NCBI RefSeq assembly: GCF_000771745.2
Contig: NZ_JPSL02000039.1
Location: forward strand, 124,001 to 188,000
Direction: 5' to 3'
Length of the DNA stretch: 64,000 nucleotides
Source of the DNA: Thermus filiformis
Lineage (GTDB): Bacteria > Deinococcota > Deinococci > Deinococcales > Thermaceae
A program made the position numbers and the translations under genes. Shown piece after piece: positions 50,059 to 60,864 of the stretch. The notes beneath the pieces were generated by a model. It was not told the origin of the DNA and searched no databases. It saw only the letters and a program-made list of their open reading frames with translations. Numbering within the stretch: the first letter of the stretch is position 1; each line of letters begins with the position of its first letter.

Positions 50059-51834
50059 CTACACCCCCAGCTTCTCGGAGCGCTTCCTCTGTGAGGGGTC
50101 CAGGACCCGCTTGCGCAGGCGCAGGCTTTTCGGGGTGACCTCCAGGAGCTCGTCGGGGGCCAGGAACTCCAGGGCCTCCTCGAGGCCCAGCCTGCGGGGC
50201 GGGACCAGGCGGATGTTCTCGTCCGAGCCCGCGGCCCGGACGTTGGTGAGCTTCTTGTTGATGCAGACGTTCACGTCCAGGTCGTTCTCCCGGACGTGCT
50301 CCCCCACGATCATGCCCACGTAGACCTCCGTCCCCGGCTCTATGAAGAACTGGATGCGCTCCTGGAGCCGGAAGAGGCTGTAGGCGTAGGCCACCCCCGC
50401 CTCCATGGCCACCGCGCTCCCCGTGCGCCGGGTCTCCAGGGGGCCCAGGTAGGGGCCGTAGCCGTGGAAGGTGTGGCTCATCACCCCCTCCCCGGCGGTG
50501 AGGGAGAGGAACTGGCTCCGGAAGCCGAAAAGCGCCCGGGCCGGCAGGACGAAGTCGGCCCGGACCCGGCCCTCCCCCTGCTCCATGTGCTGCATCTGGG
50601 CCTTCCGGCTTCCCAAAGCCTCCATCACCGGGCCGAAGCGGCTTTCCGGCACGTCCACCACCAGGTACTCGTAGGGCTCGAGCCCCTCCTTGAGCAAGAC
50701 CCGGGGCTGGCCCACGCTAAACTCGTACCCCTCCCGCCTGAGGGTCTCCAGGAGGACGGCGAGGTGGAGCTCCCCCCGACCCTGGAGCTCAAAGGTGTCC
50801 GGGGCGGTCTCCACCACCCGCAGGGCCACGTTGGTCTGGAGCTCCTTGAGAAGCCGCTCCTTGAGCTGGCGGCTGGTCACGTACCGCCCCTCCCGGCCCG
50901 CGAAGGGGCTGGTGTTGGGGGTGAGGGTGAGGGCCACGGTGGGCTCGTCCACCTCCAGGCGGGGGAGGGCCTCCGGGGCCTCCAAAGCGGCCAGGGTGTC
51001 GCCGATCTCCACCCCCTCCATCCCCGCCAGGGCCACGATGTCCCCGGCCACGGCCTCCTCCACCTCGAGGCGGCCCAGGCCGTGGTGGGTGAAGAGGGCC
51101 ACCACCTTGGCCTCCCGGAGGCCCTCCCGGGCCAGGACCGCCACCTTTTCCCCCTTCCGCACCCGCCCCCGGTGGATGCGGCCGAGGGCGATGCGGCCCA
51201 GGTAGGGGGAGTGGTCCAGGTTGGCCACCCGGAGCTGGAAGGGGCCCTCCTCCACCCTGGGCGGGGGGATGTGGGCCAGGATGGCCTCAAAGAGCTCCGA
51301 TAGGTCGGGCCGGGGCTCCTCCCGCCAGGCCCGCCCCTCCCGGCCGATGGCGTAGAGGTAGGGAAAGTCCAGCTGCTCCTCCGAGGCCCCGAGCTCCACC
51401 ATCAGGTCAAAGGTGAGGGACAGGACCTCGTCGGGCCGGGCCTCCTTCTTGTCCACCTTGTTTATCACCACCAGGGGCTTCAGCCCCGCCTCCAGGGCCT
51501 TGCGCAGGACGAACCGTGTCTGGGGCATGGGCCCCTCCGCCGCGTCCACCAGGAGCAGGACCCCGTCCACCATGGAAAGGGCCCGCTCCACCTCCCCGCC
51601 GAAGTCCGCGTGGCCCGGCGTGTCCACGATGTTGATCTTGGTCCCCCGCCAGTACAAGGCGGTGTTCTTGGCCAGGATGGTGATGCCCCGCTCCCGCTCG
51701 AGGTCAAAGGAGTCCAGAAGCCGCTCCCCCTCCTCCCCCCGCTCCAGGGCCCCCGACTGGCGGAGCATTGCGTCCACCAGGGTGGTCTTGCCGTGGTCCA
51801 CGTGGGCTATGATCGCTATGTTTCTAAACTCCAT
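50059..51834 (-). CDS. typA: Ribosome-associated GTPase TypA/BipA
   Basis: 591-residue translational GTPase involved in 50S assembly and stress adaptation. G1 is AHVDHGKTT, the effector region is RERGITI, G3 [14 protein letters not shown]4 NKVDKKEA; the EF-G-like domains and the BipA-specific C-terminal domain ([20 protein letters not shown]) follow. ATG 51834 gives the family N-terminus [16 protein letters not shown]; the longer open frame upstream was rejected. GGGAG precedes it by 5 nt. Divergent from the DUF1028 gene. Confidence 0.95.
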   Translation of the reverse strand: MEFRNIAIIAHVDHGKTTLVDAMLRQSGALERGEEGERLLDSFDLERERGITILAKNTALYWRGTKINIVDTPGHADFGGEVERALSMVDGVLLLVDAAEGPMPQTRFVLRKALEAGLKPLVVINKVDKKEARPDEVLSLTFDLMVELGASEEQLDFPYLYAIGREGRAWREEPRPDLSELFEAILAHIPPPRVEEGPFQLRVANLDHSPYLGRIALGRIHRGRVRKGEKVAVLAREGLREAKVVALFTHHGLGRLEVEEAVAGDIVALAGMEGVEIGDTLAALEAPEALPRLEVDEPTVALTLTPNTSPFAGREGRYVTSRQLKERLLKELQTNVALRVVETAPDTFELQGRGELHLAVLLETLRREGYEFSVGQPRVLLKEGLEPYEYLVVDVPESRFGPVMEALGSRKAQMQHMEQGEGRVRADFVLPARALFGFRSQFLSLTAGEGVMSHTFHGYGPYLGPLETRRTGSAVAMEAGVAYAYSLFRLQERIQFFIEPGTEVYVGMIVGEHVRENDLDVNVCINKKLTNVRAAGSDENIRLVPPRRLGLEEALEFLAPDELLEVTPKSLRLRKRVLDPSQRKRSEKLGV

Positions 51835-51871
51835 GGGCACTCCCAATCCCCCCACTTTAGCACGCCGGGCG

Positions 51872-51877
51872 TAGGAT
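51872..51877 (+). promoter_or_regulatory. -10 box of DUF1028 gene, leaderless
   Basis: TAGGAT, six bases, then ATG at 51884. The 49-bp gap also contains a TAAAGT sequence on the minus strand that may serve typA. Confidence 0.5.
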
Positions 51878-51883
51878 AGAGGC

Positions 51884-53800
<1,917 letters not shown>

Positions 53801-53805
53801 TCCCA

Positions 53806-53833
53806 CCCCGTCCCAGCTTGCGCTGGGACGGGG
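53806..53833. repeat. TTGC-loop hairpin element, copy 2
   Basis: CCCCGTCCCAGC and GCTGGGACGGGG form a perfect 12-bp stem with loop TTGC. The sequence after it (GGCCCCGGTAAACCCCCCATCC...) resembles that after the 17266 hairpin. It lies between the gamma-carbonic-anhydrase-like gene and the folE promoter and may end the upstream transcript. Confidence 0.65.
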
Positions 53834-53892
53834 GCCCCGGTAAACCCCCCATCCTGGCTGGGGCCGTGTGTGCGAAAACGGGAAAAAAAGAG

Positions 53893-53919
53893 TATAAGGT
53901 ACAAACCCTTTCGCGAAAG
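53893..53919 (+). promoter_or_regulatory. folE promoter with palindrome
   Basis: TATAAG (53893-53898) in an A-rich stretch, with TGCGAA about 16 bp upstream as a weak -35. Just after the predicted start site lies the perfect 12-bp palindrome CTTTCGCGAAAG (53908-53919), which could be a repressor site or a leader hairpin. Confidence 0.5.
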
Positions 53920-53928
53920 CGGGGCAAG

Positions 53929-54537
53929 ATGGAACGCAAGATGGTGAAACTGGAAGACACGGGACTGACCTTTGAGACCGAGGTGGACCTCGAGCGCCTG
54001 AAGGGCCTGGCCCTGGGCTGGCTCGAGGCCATAGGCGAGGACCCAGCCCGGGAGGGCCTCCGGAAGACCCCGGAGCGGGTGGCCAAGGCCTGGGCCTTCC
54101 TCACCCGGGGGTACCGGCAGAACCTGAAGGAGATCGTCAACGAGGCGGTCTTCCAGGCGGAGGGGAGCGAGCTGGTGGTGGTCAAGGGGATTGAGTTCTA
54201 CTCCATGTGCGAGCACCACCTCCTCCCCTTCTTCGGCCAAGTGCACATCGGCTACATCCCGGACGGGAAGATCCTGGGGCTTTCCAAGTTCGCCCGCATC
54301 GTGGACATGTTCGCCCGCCGCCTCCAGGTGCAGGAGCGCCTGGCGGTCCAGATCGCCGAGGCCATCCAGGAGGTCCTCTCCCCCCGGGGGGTGGGGGTGG
54401 TCATAGAGGGGGTCCACCTCTGCATGATGATGCGGGGGGTGGAGAAGCAGCACTCCCGGACCACCACGAGCGCCATGCTCGGCGTGTTCCGGGAGGACCA
54501 AAAGACCCGGGAGGAGTTCCTGAGCCTTATCCGCTGA
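53929..54537 (+). CDS. folE: GTP cyclohydrolase I
   Basis: Makes dihydroneopterin triphosphate, the first step of folate synthesis. 202 residues; zinc-binding motifs [14 protein letters not shown] and [20 protein letters not shown] supply the two cysteines and the histidine. ATG 53929 ([10 protein letters not shown]) was chosen; ATG 53941 is an alternative. It has its own A-rich promoter and is followed, convergently, by a lipoprotein gene 3 nt away. YgfZ at 36.8 kb is a folate-dependent protein but not linked. Confidence 0.95.
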   Translation: MERKMVKLEDTGLTFETEVDLERLKGLALGWLEAIGEDPAREGLRKTPERVAKAWAFLTRGYRQNLKEIVNEAVFQAEGSELVVVKGIEFYSMCEHHLLPFFGQVHIGYIPDGKILGLSKFARIVDMFARRLQVQERLAVQIAEAIQEVLSPRGVGVVIEGVHLCMMMRGVEKQHSRTTTSAMLGVFREDQKTREEFLSLIR

Positions 54538-54540
54538 AGC

Positions 54541-54966
54541 TCATTCGGGCGGCGTGGGGGCCTCGCAGACGGGCACCGCCATCTGGGGGGTGTAGGCCGA
54601 GGCCATCACTTGGATGGGGATCTCCGCGTCCCCCACCCCTTCTACGTGCACCTGGAGCGTCCCCGAGGTGGCGCCCTGGGGGACCTGGAAGAACAAGGTG
54701 GCCGGGTCGCTCTCCCGGGTCAGTTCCGCACTCGCCAAGAGGTCGGGCGGGAAGAGGACGTAGTTTTGACCCGAGTCCCAGTCCTCCTGGGTGCCGAAGG
54801 TGTTCCCCTTGAGGGCCATCCAGTCCCCCGCCCGGACCACACACCCCGCCACCACGTTGGGCTGGACCCCTTGTATGCGCAGGCTCCCGGTGGTCCGGAT
54901 CCCCGAAGGGGAGGTGCAGGCCGCGAGGGCCAGGGCCAGGAGCAGTCCCAAACCAGTCTTCTTCAT
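54541..54966 (-). CDS. Small lipoprotein, unknown function
   Basis: 141 residues. Signal peptide MKKTGLGLLLALALA with lipobox LAAC (Cys17). The body is beta-rich (LRIQGVQPNVVAGCVVRAGD, FFQVPQGATSGTLQVHVEGV), resembling an IPT/TIG-like fold, and contains two further cysteines (GCVV and PVCEA). AAGGAGGTAG lies just before the ATG. It follows the truncated secreted-protein gene on the same strand and may have been its partner. Confidence 0.68.
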   Translation of the reverse strand: MKKTGLGLLLALALAACTSPSGIRTTGSLRIQGVQPNVVAGCVVRAGDWMALKGNTFGTQEDWDSGQNYVLFPPDLLASAELTRESDPATLFFQVPQGATSGTLQVHVEGVGDAEIPIQVMASAYTPQMAVPVCEAPTPPE

Positions 54967-55032
54967 CTCTACCTCCTTATTTGCTCACTTGCGCGCACCG
55001 AACCCTCGGTGCTTGCGAAGGGCTTTTTCAAG

Positions 55033-55062
55033 CCCCCACCCCGGTTTGCGCCGGGGTGGGGG
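55033..55062. terminator. GC-rich hairpin after secreted-protein remnant
   Basis: CCCCCACCCCGG pairs with CCGGGGTGGGGG over loop TTTGCG, placed just after the stop of the remnant gene on the minus strand. It lacks a clear T-run. Stem length (12 bp) and loop resemble the TTGC-loop elements at 17266 and 53806. The rest of the 54967-55068 gap holds a small GCACCGA/TCGGTGC hairpin and the lipoprotein ribosome binding site. Confidence 0.5.
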
Positions 55063-55068
55063 TGGGGC

Positions 55069-55571
55069 TTACTCCGAGCAGTGGCCCGGACCTATGCAGC
55101 CGTTGTTGTACTGGTCCAGGAGGTTCGCGTAGGACTTGGCCTGGGCCGCCTGATCCTTGGGGACGTTTCCGGGGCCGTAGGCGCTGAAGAAGGCCTCGGC
55201 CCAAGCCATCGCCCCGCTCACCGCGCTCCCGTCCGCCCCGTTCAGGATGTTCAGCTGGGCGGCGATGAACTGGTGGGCCAGGATGTAGTAGGCGTTCCCC
55301 TTAGGGCTTGTGCGCAAGACGTCAATGTAGGACTTTCCAGAAAGGTAGAAGGGCGTGTCCTCGCCGCTAGGGGCGATCTTGTCCCAGCCCACGTCCCGCT
55401 TGGCTGGCCCGTACTTGGAGTGGGTCTTCCAGTACCCCTGGGTCAGGGTGCAGCCCCCCGCGCAGGGCACCGTCACCGCCACCTGGGCCGAGGCGCTTCC
55501 CTGGGACCCGGTGGTGTTGGTGGTGAAGGTGGCGGTGTTTTCCACCTGGTACTGGCCGCAGGCATTGTATT
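55069..55571 (-). pseudogene. 3' remnant of secreted protein cut by IS
   Basis: The open frame gives about 167 residues, read without a start from the IS edge: YNACGQYQVENTATFTTNTT, then a cysteine-flanked segment CAGGCTLTQGYWKTHSKYG and a helical C-terminus with AYYILAHQFIAAQLN. Proteins with this TLTQGYWKTH domain are usually large and exported, with preceding DUF11/prealbumin-like repeats. Here the 5' part is missing at the IS border (55572), and the DNA beyond the IS codes on the other strand. The only internal start is GTG 55545, without a signal peptide. Confidence 0.75.
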
Positions 55572-56486
55572 CCTTCGTGTGCTACCTCATAGCTCCACCC
55601 CCGCCATCTTGAGCAGCAGCCGACTGCGGATCAGGTTGTGCACCAGGACGATGAGGTTCACCCGCGAGACCAGCCCCCAAAAGGACCGGGCCGACAGACG
55701 GTGAAGCCCCAGGGAACGGACCATCACGCTGAACCGCGTCTCTATCCAGTTCCGCACCCGACCCATCCAACCCCGCCATCCCGTCTCCACCACCCTTCCC
55801 CCACGCAACCGGTAAGGGGGCGTTTTGACCCCGGGGACCCAGCGAAACCCCCGGTCCCCAAGAACCGCAGGGAGACCCTCCAAAAGCTCTTCTCCCCAGG
55901 TCTCCCGAGCGTTGCCGGGCAGAAGACTCCAGCGAAAGAAAAGACCCCGGTCGTTCATAACGGCCATCAGCACGTACCCCGCAAAGCCCCCTAGGGGCCC
56001 TACCCCCACCCCGGATCCGGGAAGGTCAAACCCGTGGATGCGGTGGCCGTGGGCCAGGGGGATGGGCTTAAGGTCCACGACTTGGACCAGGCCTTCTCCC
56101 TGAGCCAGGCGGGTGGCCAGATGGGCCAGGAGGGGTGCGCTGTTGACCAGGACCCGGTAGAAGCGGGAGAGGTGGGGTAGGGAGGGGAAGAAGGGCTTCA
56201 GGAGTGTTTTGGCGGCCAGGTAGCCTTTGCTGAAGTCCTGACCCTGGAGCAGGAGGAAGATGGCCAAGGTGATGAGCTCTGCCAGGGTGGCCTTCTGGTG
56301 CTTCTGGGGCCTAGGGAGGCGGAAGCCTTGCTCCCTTAGGGCCTTGAGCTCATCGTCTACCCAGACGTATATGGCGACCAGGGCGGTTTCTGCGTCAAGA
56401 TAGTAAAGGGGGTGCTCACGGTCGGGTCCCATGGCACCCCCCCTTTTGCCACAATCAGGAGGGGTAGATCAAGTAGCACACGAAGG
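55572..56486. mobile_element. Complete 915-bp insertion sequence (IS982-like)
   Basis: Terminal inverted repeats start CCTTCGTGTGCTAC at both ends (14 perfect bases, 16 of the first 18), and TATT flanks the element on each side (55568-55571, 56487-56490). A single transposase gene fills most of the element on the minus strand. The frame is intact, so it may be active. The family is inferred from transposase motifs. Confidence 0.88.
55587..56432 (-). CDS. DDE transposase, IS982-like
   Basis: 281 residues. The catalytic triad is probably D in VVDLKPIPL, D in LGDRGF and E in NWIETRFSVMV. The N-terminal LITLAIFLLLQGQDF and SRFYRVLVN, together with the final SRVNLIVLVHNLI, match the IS982 pattern (VDSFP, GDKGY, ETVFS). 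It uses ATG at 56432, close to the right end of the element. No frameshift or internal stop was seen. Confidence 0.82.
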   Translation of the reverse strand: MGPDREHPLYYLDAETALVAIYVWVDDELKALREQGFRLPRPQKHQKATLAELITLAIFLLLQGQDFSKGYLAAKTLLKPFFPSLPHLSRFYRVLVNSAPLLAHLATRLAQGEGLVQVVDLKPIPLAHGHRIHGFDLPGSGVGVGPLGGFAGYVLMAVMNDRGLFFRWSLLPGNARETWGEELLEGLPAVLGDRGFRWVPGVKTPPYRLRGGRVVETGWRGWMGRVRNWIETRFSVMVRSLGLHRLSARSFWGLVSRVNLIVLVHNLIRSRLLLKMAGVEL

Positions 56487-56488
56487 TA

Positions 56489-57205
56489 TTTAACACCAGG
56501 GCCATACACATAATTCCTTACACGACCGAGGACGGCGGCCCCCTCCCTATCCCGGAGGTCTACCGGAGGATCCGAGAGAAGGGGCTCTACCTGCGGCCCA
56601 AAGACGGTTCCCCCCCTACAAAGCAACAGGTGTACAACGTTATTCTAAACCACGCCGCCGGCCTGTTCCGGGTGGACCGCTCCACCAGACCCCTCCGGGT
56701 GGCCCTCGTCCAGGGCCCGGAGGGGAAGCCCGGTCCGTCGTCCCAACCTTCCCTGCACCCCGTCCTGGTGGAGGACGGAGTGGCTGAGAACCAGGTACAG
56801 GAGCAAGTGCGCGTGTGGCTGAAGGACCGGGGATGGGTTCTCGAGCAGGAAGCCCAGGGGTTCTCCCGCGGCCCCGACCTGGTGCTGGTCAAAGGGGGAC
56901 GGCGCCTGGTGGTGGAGGTCAAAGGCCTTCCCGGGAAGCGTTACGTCCGTGGGCCCAAGAAGGGGCAGAAGAAGCCCACCAAACCTCCGCTCCAGATGCG
57001 CCACTGGTTCTCGAGCGCCCTCGTTAGCCTCCTGCGCCGGAGGAAGGATTACCCGGGTGCGCTTCTCGCCCTTGCCTTTCCCTACGCCTCCACCTACCGG
57101 GATCTCGTGAAGGACACAGGGTGGGCCCTAGACCGCCTGGAGGTGGGGGTCTTCTGGGTCCACGGGGACGGCCGGGTGGAAGCGCCCAAGGGGTGGGAGG
57201 TTTGA
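56489..57205 (+). pseudogene. 5'-truncated PD-(D/E)XK nuclease-like gene
   Basis: The open frame from the IS border has 238 codons with strongly Thermus-like third positions. It encodes a winged-helix-like N-terminus (LPIPEVYRRIREKGLYLRPK, QQVYNVILNHAAGLFRV) and a PD-(D/E)XK domain (QVQEQVRVWLKDRGW, GPDLVLVKGG, LVVEVKGLPG). No ATG, GTG or TTG start with a ribosome binding site lies in the preserved 5' part. GTG 56630 would remove the first helix. Probably a few dozen N-terminal residues were lost at the IS. Role may be restriction- or defence-like, by inference. Confidence 0.7.
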
Positions 57206-57256
57206 GGTTCTTTACCCGCGGGGCGGTCTTTGCTCCTCCTCCAGCCCTTTTTATGC

Positions 57257-57290
57257 CCCACCCGGATTGGCTCGAGTCAATCCAGGTGGG
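57257..57290. terminator. Hairpin between convergent genes
   Basis: CCCACC-c-GGATTG pairs with CAATCC-a-GGTGGG around GCTCGAGT. It lies between the truncated nuclease gene and mqnP, which converge. No T-run follows in either direction, so its role as terminator is tentative. Confidence 0.45.
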
Positions 57291-57292
57291 CA

Positions 57293-58144
57293 TCAGGTCC
57301 GGAAGAGAAGGTCCAGGAGGATGAAGAGGAACATCCCCAGGCTCACCCCCACGTTGGCCTGGAAGAAGGCCACCTCCACCTTGGAGAGGTCCTGGGGGGA
57401 GACCAGGCGGTGCTCGTACACCAAAAGCGCCCCCACCAGGGCAAGCCCCAGGTAGTACCACCCCCCGGCCCCGTAGGACAGGCCGGCCATGAGGAGGCCC
57501 ACCCAGGCCAGGGCGTGGCTCAGCCGGGCGATCCAAAGGGCCAGGGGGATGCCGAACCGGGCGGGGACGCTCTTGAGGCCGAAGGAGCGGTCAAAGGCGT
57601 AGTCCTGGGTGGCGTAGAGGATGTCAAACCCCGCGATCCAGAGCCCCACCCCGGCCCAAAGCCAAAGAGCGGTGGGGTGGAAGCTGCCCGTGACCGCGAT
57701 CCACCCCCCCGCCGCCGCCGCCCCGATGGTGAGGCCGAGGACGTAGTGGCAAAGCCAGGTGAAGCGCTTGGTGTAGCTGTAGACGGTGAGGAAGAAGACC
57801 GCCACCGGGAGGAGCCGGGCGGTGAGGGGGTTGAGGGAGAGGCCCGAATACACGAGGAGGAGAAGCCCCACCCCCGCCAGGGCCAGGACCTCCCCCGGCC
57901 GGACCAGGCCCCGGGGAAGGTGGCGGTTTCGCGTGCGGGGGTTCAGGGCGTCTATTTGCCAGTCTATCAGCCGGTTCAGGGCCATGGCCATCGTCCTGGC
58001 CCCCACCATGGCCAGGGTGACCAGGAGGAAGGTCCGGCCCCCCGGCCACCCGCCCGCTGCCATCAGCATCCCCGCGTAGGCGAAGGGGAGGGCGAAGAGG
58101 GTGTGCTCAAAACGGACGAGATCCAGGTAAACCCGGAGCCTCAT
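57293..58144 (-). CDS. mqnP: UbiA-family prenyltransferase, probably MqnP
   Basis: Integral membrane prenyltransferase, 283 residues, about eight helices. The two Asp-rich motifs are [20 protein letters not shown] and [20 protein letters not shown]. The second (YATQDYxFD) is typical of MqnP, which prenylates the naphthoate intermediate of the futalosine menaquinone pathway; Thermus uses that route. UbiA proper is the alternative name for the same fold. Overlaps the panD stop as ATGA. Confidence 0.88.
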   Translation of the reverse strand: MRLRVYLDLVRFEHTLFALPFAYAGMLMAAGGWPGGRTFLLVTLAMVGARTMAMALNRLIDWQIDALNPRTRNRHLPRGLVRPGEVLALAGVGLLLLVYSGLSLNPLTARLLPVAVFFLTVYSYTKRFTWLCHYVLGLTIGAAAAGGWIAVTGSFHPTALWLWAGVGLWIAGFDILYATQDYAFDRSFGLKSVPARFGIPLALWIARLSHALAWVGLLMAGLSYGAGGWYYLGLALVGALLVYEHRLVSPQDLSKVEVAFFQANVGVSLGMFLFILLDLLFRT

Positions 58145-58503
58145 CCCCTGCGCACCTCCAGGATGCGGTTCTTCTCGTCCACCAGGACCACGGTGGGCCG
58201 GAGGCCTCGAGCCTCCTCCTCGTCAAACACCCCGTAGGCCACCAGGATCACCAGGTCCTTGGGCTTCACCAGGTGGGCGGCGGCCCCGTTGATCTGGACT
58301 ACCCCCGAGCCCCGGGGGCCTGGGAGAGCGTAGGTGGTGAGCCGGGCCCCGTTGGTGATGTCGTAGATGTCCACCTGCTCGTAGGGGAGGATGCCCGCCG
58401 CGTCCAAAAGGTCCTGGTCCACGGTCACCGAGCCCACGTAGTGGAGGTCGGCCTGGGTCACGGTGGCCCGGTGGATCTTGGCGTGGAACATCACTCTCTT
58501 CAC
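58141..58503 (-). CDS. panD: Aspartate 1-decarboxylase
   Basis: Pyruvoyl-dependent enzyme making beta-alanine for pantothenate. 120 residues. With the GTG start at 58503 the self-cleavage site falls exactly at Gly24-Ser25 (YVGSVTVD), as in characterised PanD, which fixes the start. A TAGACT box lies 8 nt before it, so the mRNA is probably leaderless. It overlaps mqnP. PanC is encoded 51 kb away at the other end of the window. Confidence 0.95.
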   Translation of the reverse strand: MKRVMFHAKIHRATVTQADLHYVGSVTVDQDLLDAAGILPYEQVDIYDITNGARLTTYALPGPRGSGVVQINGAAAHLVKPKDLVILVAYGVFDEEEARGLRPTVVLVDEKNRILEVRRG

Positions 58504-58511
58504 AAGGTCTA

Positions 58512-58517
58512 AGTCTA
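58512..58517 (-). promoter_or_regulatory. panD -10 box
   Basis: TAGACT on the minus strand, 8 nt before the GTG start and overlapping the rqcH stop codon. No clear -35 found. Confidence 0.4.
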
Positions 58518-60053
58518 CCCCTCTCCCAGGCCCTCGGGTAGGGTCCCCTCCACGAACAGGGTCTTGGCCTGGGTGTAGAGCACCTGGCCCGGGGCCGCCT
58601 TCCTGGGCCGCCAGACGTGCTTCTTGCGGGTGTAGTCCACGGGCACCTGCCGCTCCCCCCGCGCCTTGGAGTAGTAGGCGGCGAGCCGGGCGGCGAAGAG
58701 GAGGTCCTCCAGGGGAGGGTTCTTCCCCTCCGTCCGCAGGATCACGTGGCTTCCCGGAACCCCCTGGGCGTGGAACCAGAGGTCCTCCGAGTGGGCCATG
58801 CGGGTGAGGAGGTCGTTCTCCTTGGCGTTCCGGCCCACCCAGACGGAAAGCCCCGAGGGGGAGGTGTAGCGGAGGCCCAGGGGCTTTTCCTCCTTCTTCC
58901 GCTCCCGCCTTAGGAGCTCCTCCAGGGGGGCCTGGCGCACCCGCTCCATCTCCCGCTCCAGCTCGCTTAGGGCCTCCTCCGTCCGGGGGATGAGGTCCAG
59001 GGCCCGCTCGGCCAGGGCCTCGAGCCGCTTGGCCCTCTCGTACAGCTTCTGGGCGTTCTCCGCTGGGCTCAGCCCCGCCTCCAGCTCTAGGCGGAGGGGG
59101 TTCCCCCCGAAGTCCTCCAGAACCACCTCCTTCGCCCCCCGGGGCACCCGGTGCAGGTGGGCCATCAGGACGTCCGCCTTTCGCCTCAGCTCCTCCGCCT
59201 CCTCCAGGCGCTCCAGGGCCCGGCGGTAGTCGGAAAGCCGGGCCAGAAGCGTCCGCCGCTCCCGCTCCAGGGCCTCGAGGAGGGGCTTCCTCAGGGCCTC
59301 CTTCTCCTCCTCCGCCCACCTCCTTCTCAGCTCCTCCGCCACCTCGGTGCGGGTGTGGGGGTCCTCCAAAAGCCGCCGCACCTCCCGGTAGAGGAGGGGG
59401 AGGTGGGCCTCCTCCAGGGGGGTTTCGGGGGTGAGGCCCATCCGGGCGGCGAGCTCCCTAAGGAGCTCGGGCCCGATCCCGTCCACCGCCTTCTGGACCT
59501 CCTTCAGGGGCTGGCCCAGGAGGGGGCGCAGGTCCTCCGGGGTTAGGGTCCTGGGGTCCAGCTTCTCGTAGGGGGGCGGGGGGGTGTAGGGGAGGCCGGG
59601 CCGGAGCTCCCGGTAGCGGTTCACCGCCCGGGTGATCACCCGGTCCACCCCCAGGATGGTGCCCTTCTCGTCCAGGAGGAGGAGGTTGGCGTTGCGGCCC
59701 GTGGCCTCAAAGACCAGGCGGTGGGGCGGCGTGTCCACGAAGCCCTTCTCCCCGGCGAAGTCCAAGAAGACCACCCGGTCCAGCTTGAGCTGCTCCGCCC
59801 GCACCAGGGGCCCCTTGAGCCGGGCCTCCAGCATTCTCTGGAAGGGGGTTTTGGCCTCCCCCAGAAGCCGCCCTTCCTCCAGGTAGAGGCCCGGCTTGGG
59901 GGGGCGGTAGTGGAGGACCAGGTTGGTGATCCGCCCCTCCTTCCCCTTCAGGAGGACGGCCAGGGTGCCCTCGTCCGGGAAGGCCAGGCCCAGGTTCTGG
60001 GCGGGGAGGCTTGGGAGCTCCCTTAAGAGGGCGTGGAGGAGGAGTCCTTCCAT
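58515..60053 (-). CDS. rqcH: NFACT-family ribosome quality-control factor RqcH
   Basis: 512 residues. N-terminal NFACT-N domain (about 1-190, with [20 protein letters not shown] and [17 protein letters not shown]), helix-hairpin-helix and long coiled coil (about 190-400), and C-terminal NFACT-R/DUF814 domain ([36 protein letters not shown]). Bacterial RqcH adds alanine tails to peptides on stalled 50S subunits. The YlmH-like S4 protein at 30.3 kb would be a natural partner. It overlaps trmI by 31 nt at its start. Confidence 0.92.
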   Translation of the reverse strand: MEGLLLHALLRELPSLPAQNLGLAFPDEGTLAVLLKGKEGRITNLVLHYRPPKPGLYLEEGRLLGEAKTPFQRMLEARLKGPLVRAEQLKLDRVVFLDFAGEKGFVDTPPHRLVFEATGRNANLLLLDEKGTILGVDRVITRAVNRYRELRPGLPYTPPPPYEKLDPRTLTPEDLRPLLGQPLKEVQKAVDGIGPELLRELAARMGLTPETPLEEAHLPLLYREVRRLLEDPHTRTEVAEELRRRWAEEEKEALRKPLLEALERERRTLLARLSDYRRALERLEEAEELRRKADVLMAHLHRVPRGAKEVVLEDFGGNPLRLELEAGLSPAENAQKLYERAKRLEALAERALDLIPRTEEALSELEREMERVRQAPLEELLRRERKKEEKPLGLRYTSPSGLSVWVGRNAKENDLLTRMAHSEDLWFHAQGVPGSHVILRTEGKNPPLEDLLFAARLAAYYSKARGERQVPVDYTRKKHVWRPRKAAPGQVLYTQAKTLFVEGTLPEGLGEG

Positions 60054-60805
60054 TTTCGCATCTGCACCAAAAAGGCGGTATGCCCCACCTGCTGGAAGCT
60101 GGGGTGGGCCACGGGGGGCCGGAGGTCCCAGGTGCGGTGCTGGACCTCCAGCACCTTCTCCAGGGCCAAGGGGTGGGCCTGGGCCCTTTCCAAAAGCTCC
60201 AGGACCTGGGTGATGTTGGGCAGGTAGGCCACCAGAAACCGGTCGGTCTTCAGGGCCCGGACCGCCTTCTCCAGGACGGTCCAGGGCTCCATCAGGTCCA
60301 GGGCCACCCCGTCAAACGCCTCCTCGGGGAGCTGGGCCTCCTCGAGCCCCCCCAAGAGAAAGTCCACGTTGTCCAGGTCAGAGAAGGCCCGGACGTTCTC
60401 CTGGGCCTGGCGGAGGTGGTGGGGCCGCTTCTCGTAGCTCACCACCCGGCCCTCCCGGCCCACCGCCCGGGAGAGGAAGAGGGTAAGCCCCCCGCTCCCC
60501 GTCCCCGCCTCCAGGACCCGGGCCCCGGGAAAGAGGTCCAGGAGCATCACCATGGCCGCCGCGTCCTTGGGGTAGGTGGGGGTGGCCGCCCGGCGCATGT
60601 GGAGGACGTACTCCTCCAGGCTCGGCCGGTGGACGGAAAGCGCCTCCCCCAGGTGGGTGCGCACCCTTCCCCCGAACCCTGCCCGCAGGATCTCCTCGTG
60701 GGGCACGTTGCCCCGGTGGTGGCCGAACACCCCCCCTTCCCTCAGCCTCAGGAGGTAGGCCCGGCCCTTGACGTCTTTCAGGAGCACCCACTCCCCGAAG
60801 CGCAT
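60023..60805 (-). CDS. trmI: tRNA (adenine-58-N1)-methyltransferase TrmI
   Basis: 260 residues; methylates A58 in the T loop of tRNA, needed for growth at high temperature in Thermus. N-terminal beta domain (WVLLKDVKGRAYLLRLREGG), then a Rossmann methyltransferase domain with the SAM motif VLEAGTGSGGLTLFLSRAVG, VVSYEKRPHH and ALDLMEPW. The C-terminus ([12 protein letters not shown]) overlaps the rqcH start. Confidence 0.94.
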   Translation of the reverse strand: MRFGEWVLLKDVKGRAYLLRLREGGVFGHHRGNVPHEEILRAGFGGRVRTHLGEALSVHRPSLEEYVLHMRRAATPTYPKDAAAMVMLLDLFPGARVLEAGTGSGGLTLFLSRAVGREGRVVSYEKRPHHLRQAQENVRAFSDLDNVDFLLGGLEEAQLPEEAFDGVALDLMEPWTVLEKAVRALKTDRFLVAYLPNITQVLELLERAQAHPLALEKVLEVQHRTWDLRPPVAHPSFQQVGHTAFLVQMRKWKDSSSTPS

Positions 60806-60864
60806 ACCTCCCTATCCTGGCACAGGCCGAGGGGTTTTGCGAGGTGAAGGCCCCACAGGACTTC

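Noticed and set aside
56357-56626. Minus-strand continuation of the secreted protein to the right of the IS
   Set aside because: The plus strand there has clear Thermus codon bias and a continuous PD-(D/E)XK protein; the minus frame is its shadow.
58141-59319. 392-residue protein ending in PanD
   Set aside because: The upstream part is a shadow of rqcH; GTG 58503 puts the pyruvoyl cleavage site at Gly24-Ser25 as expected.
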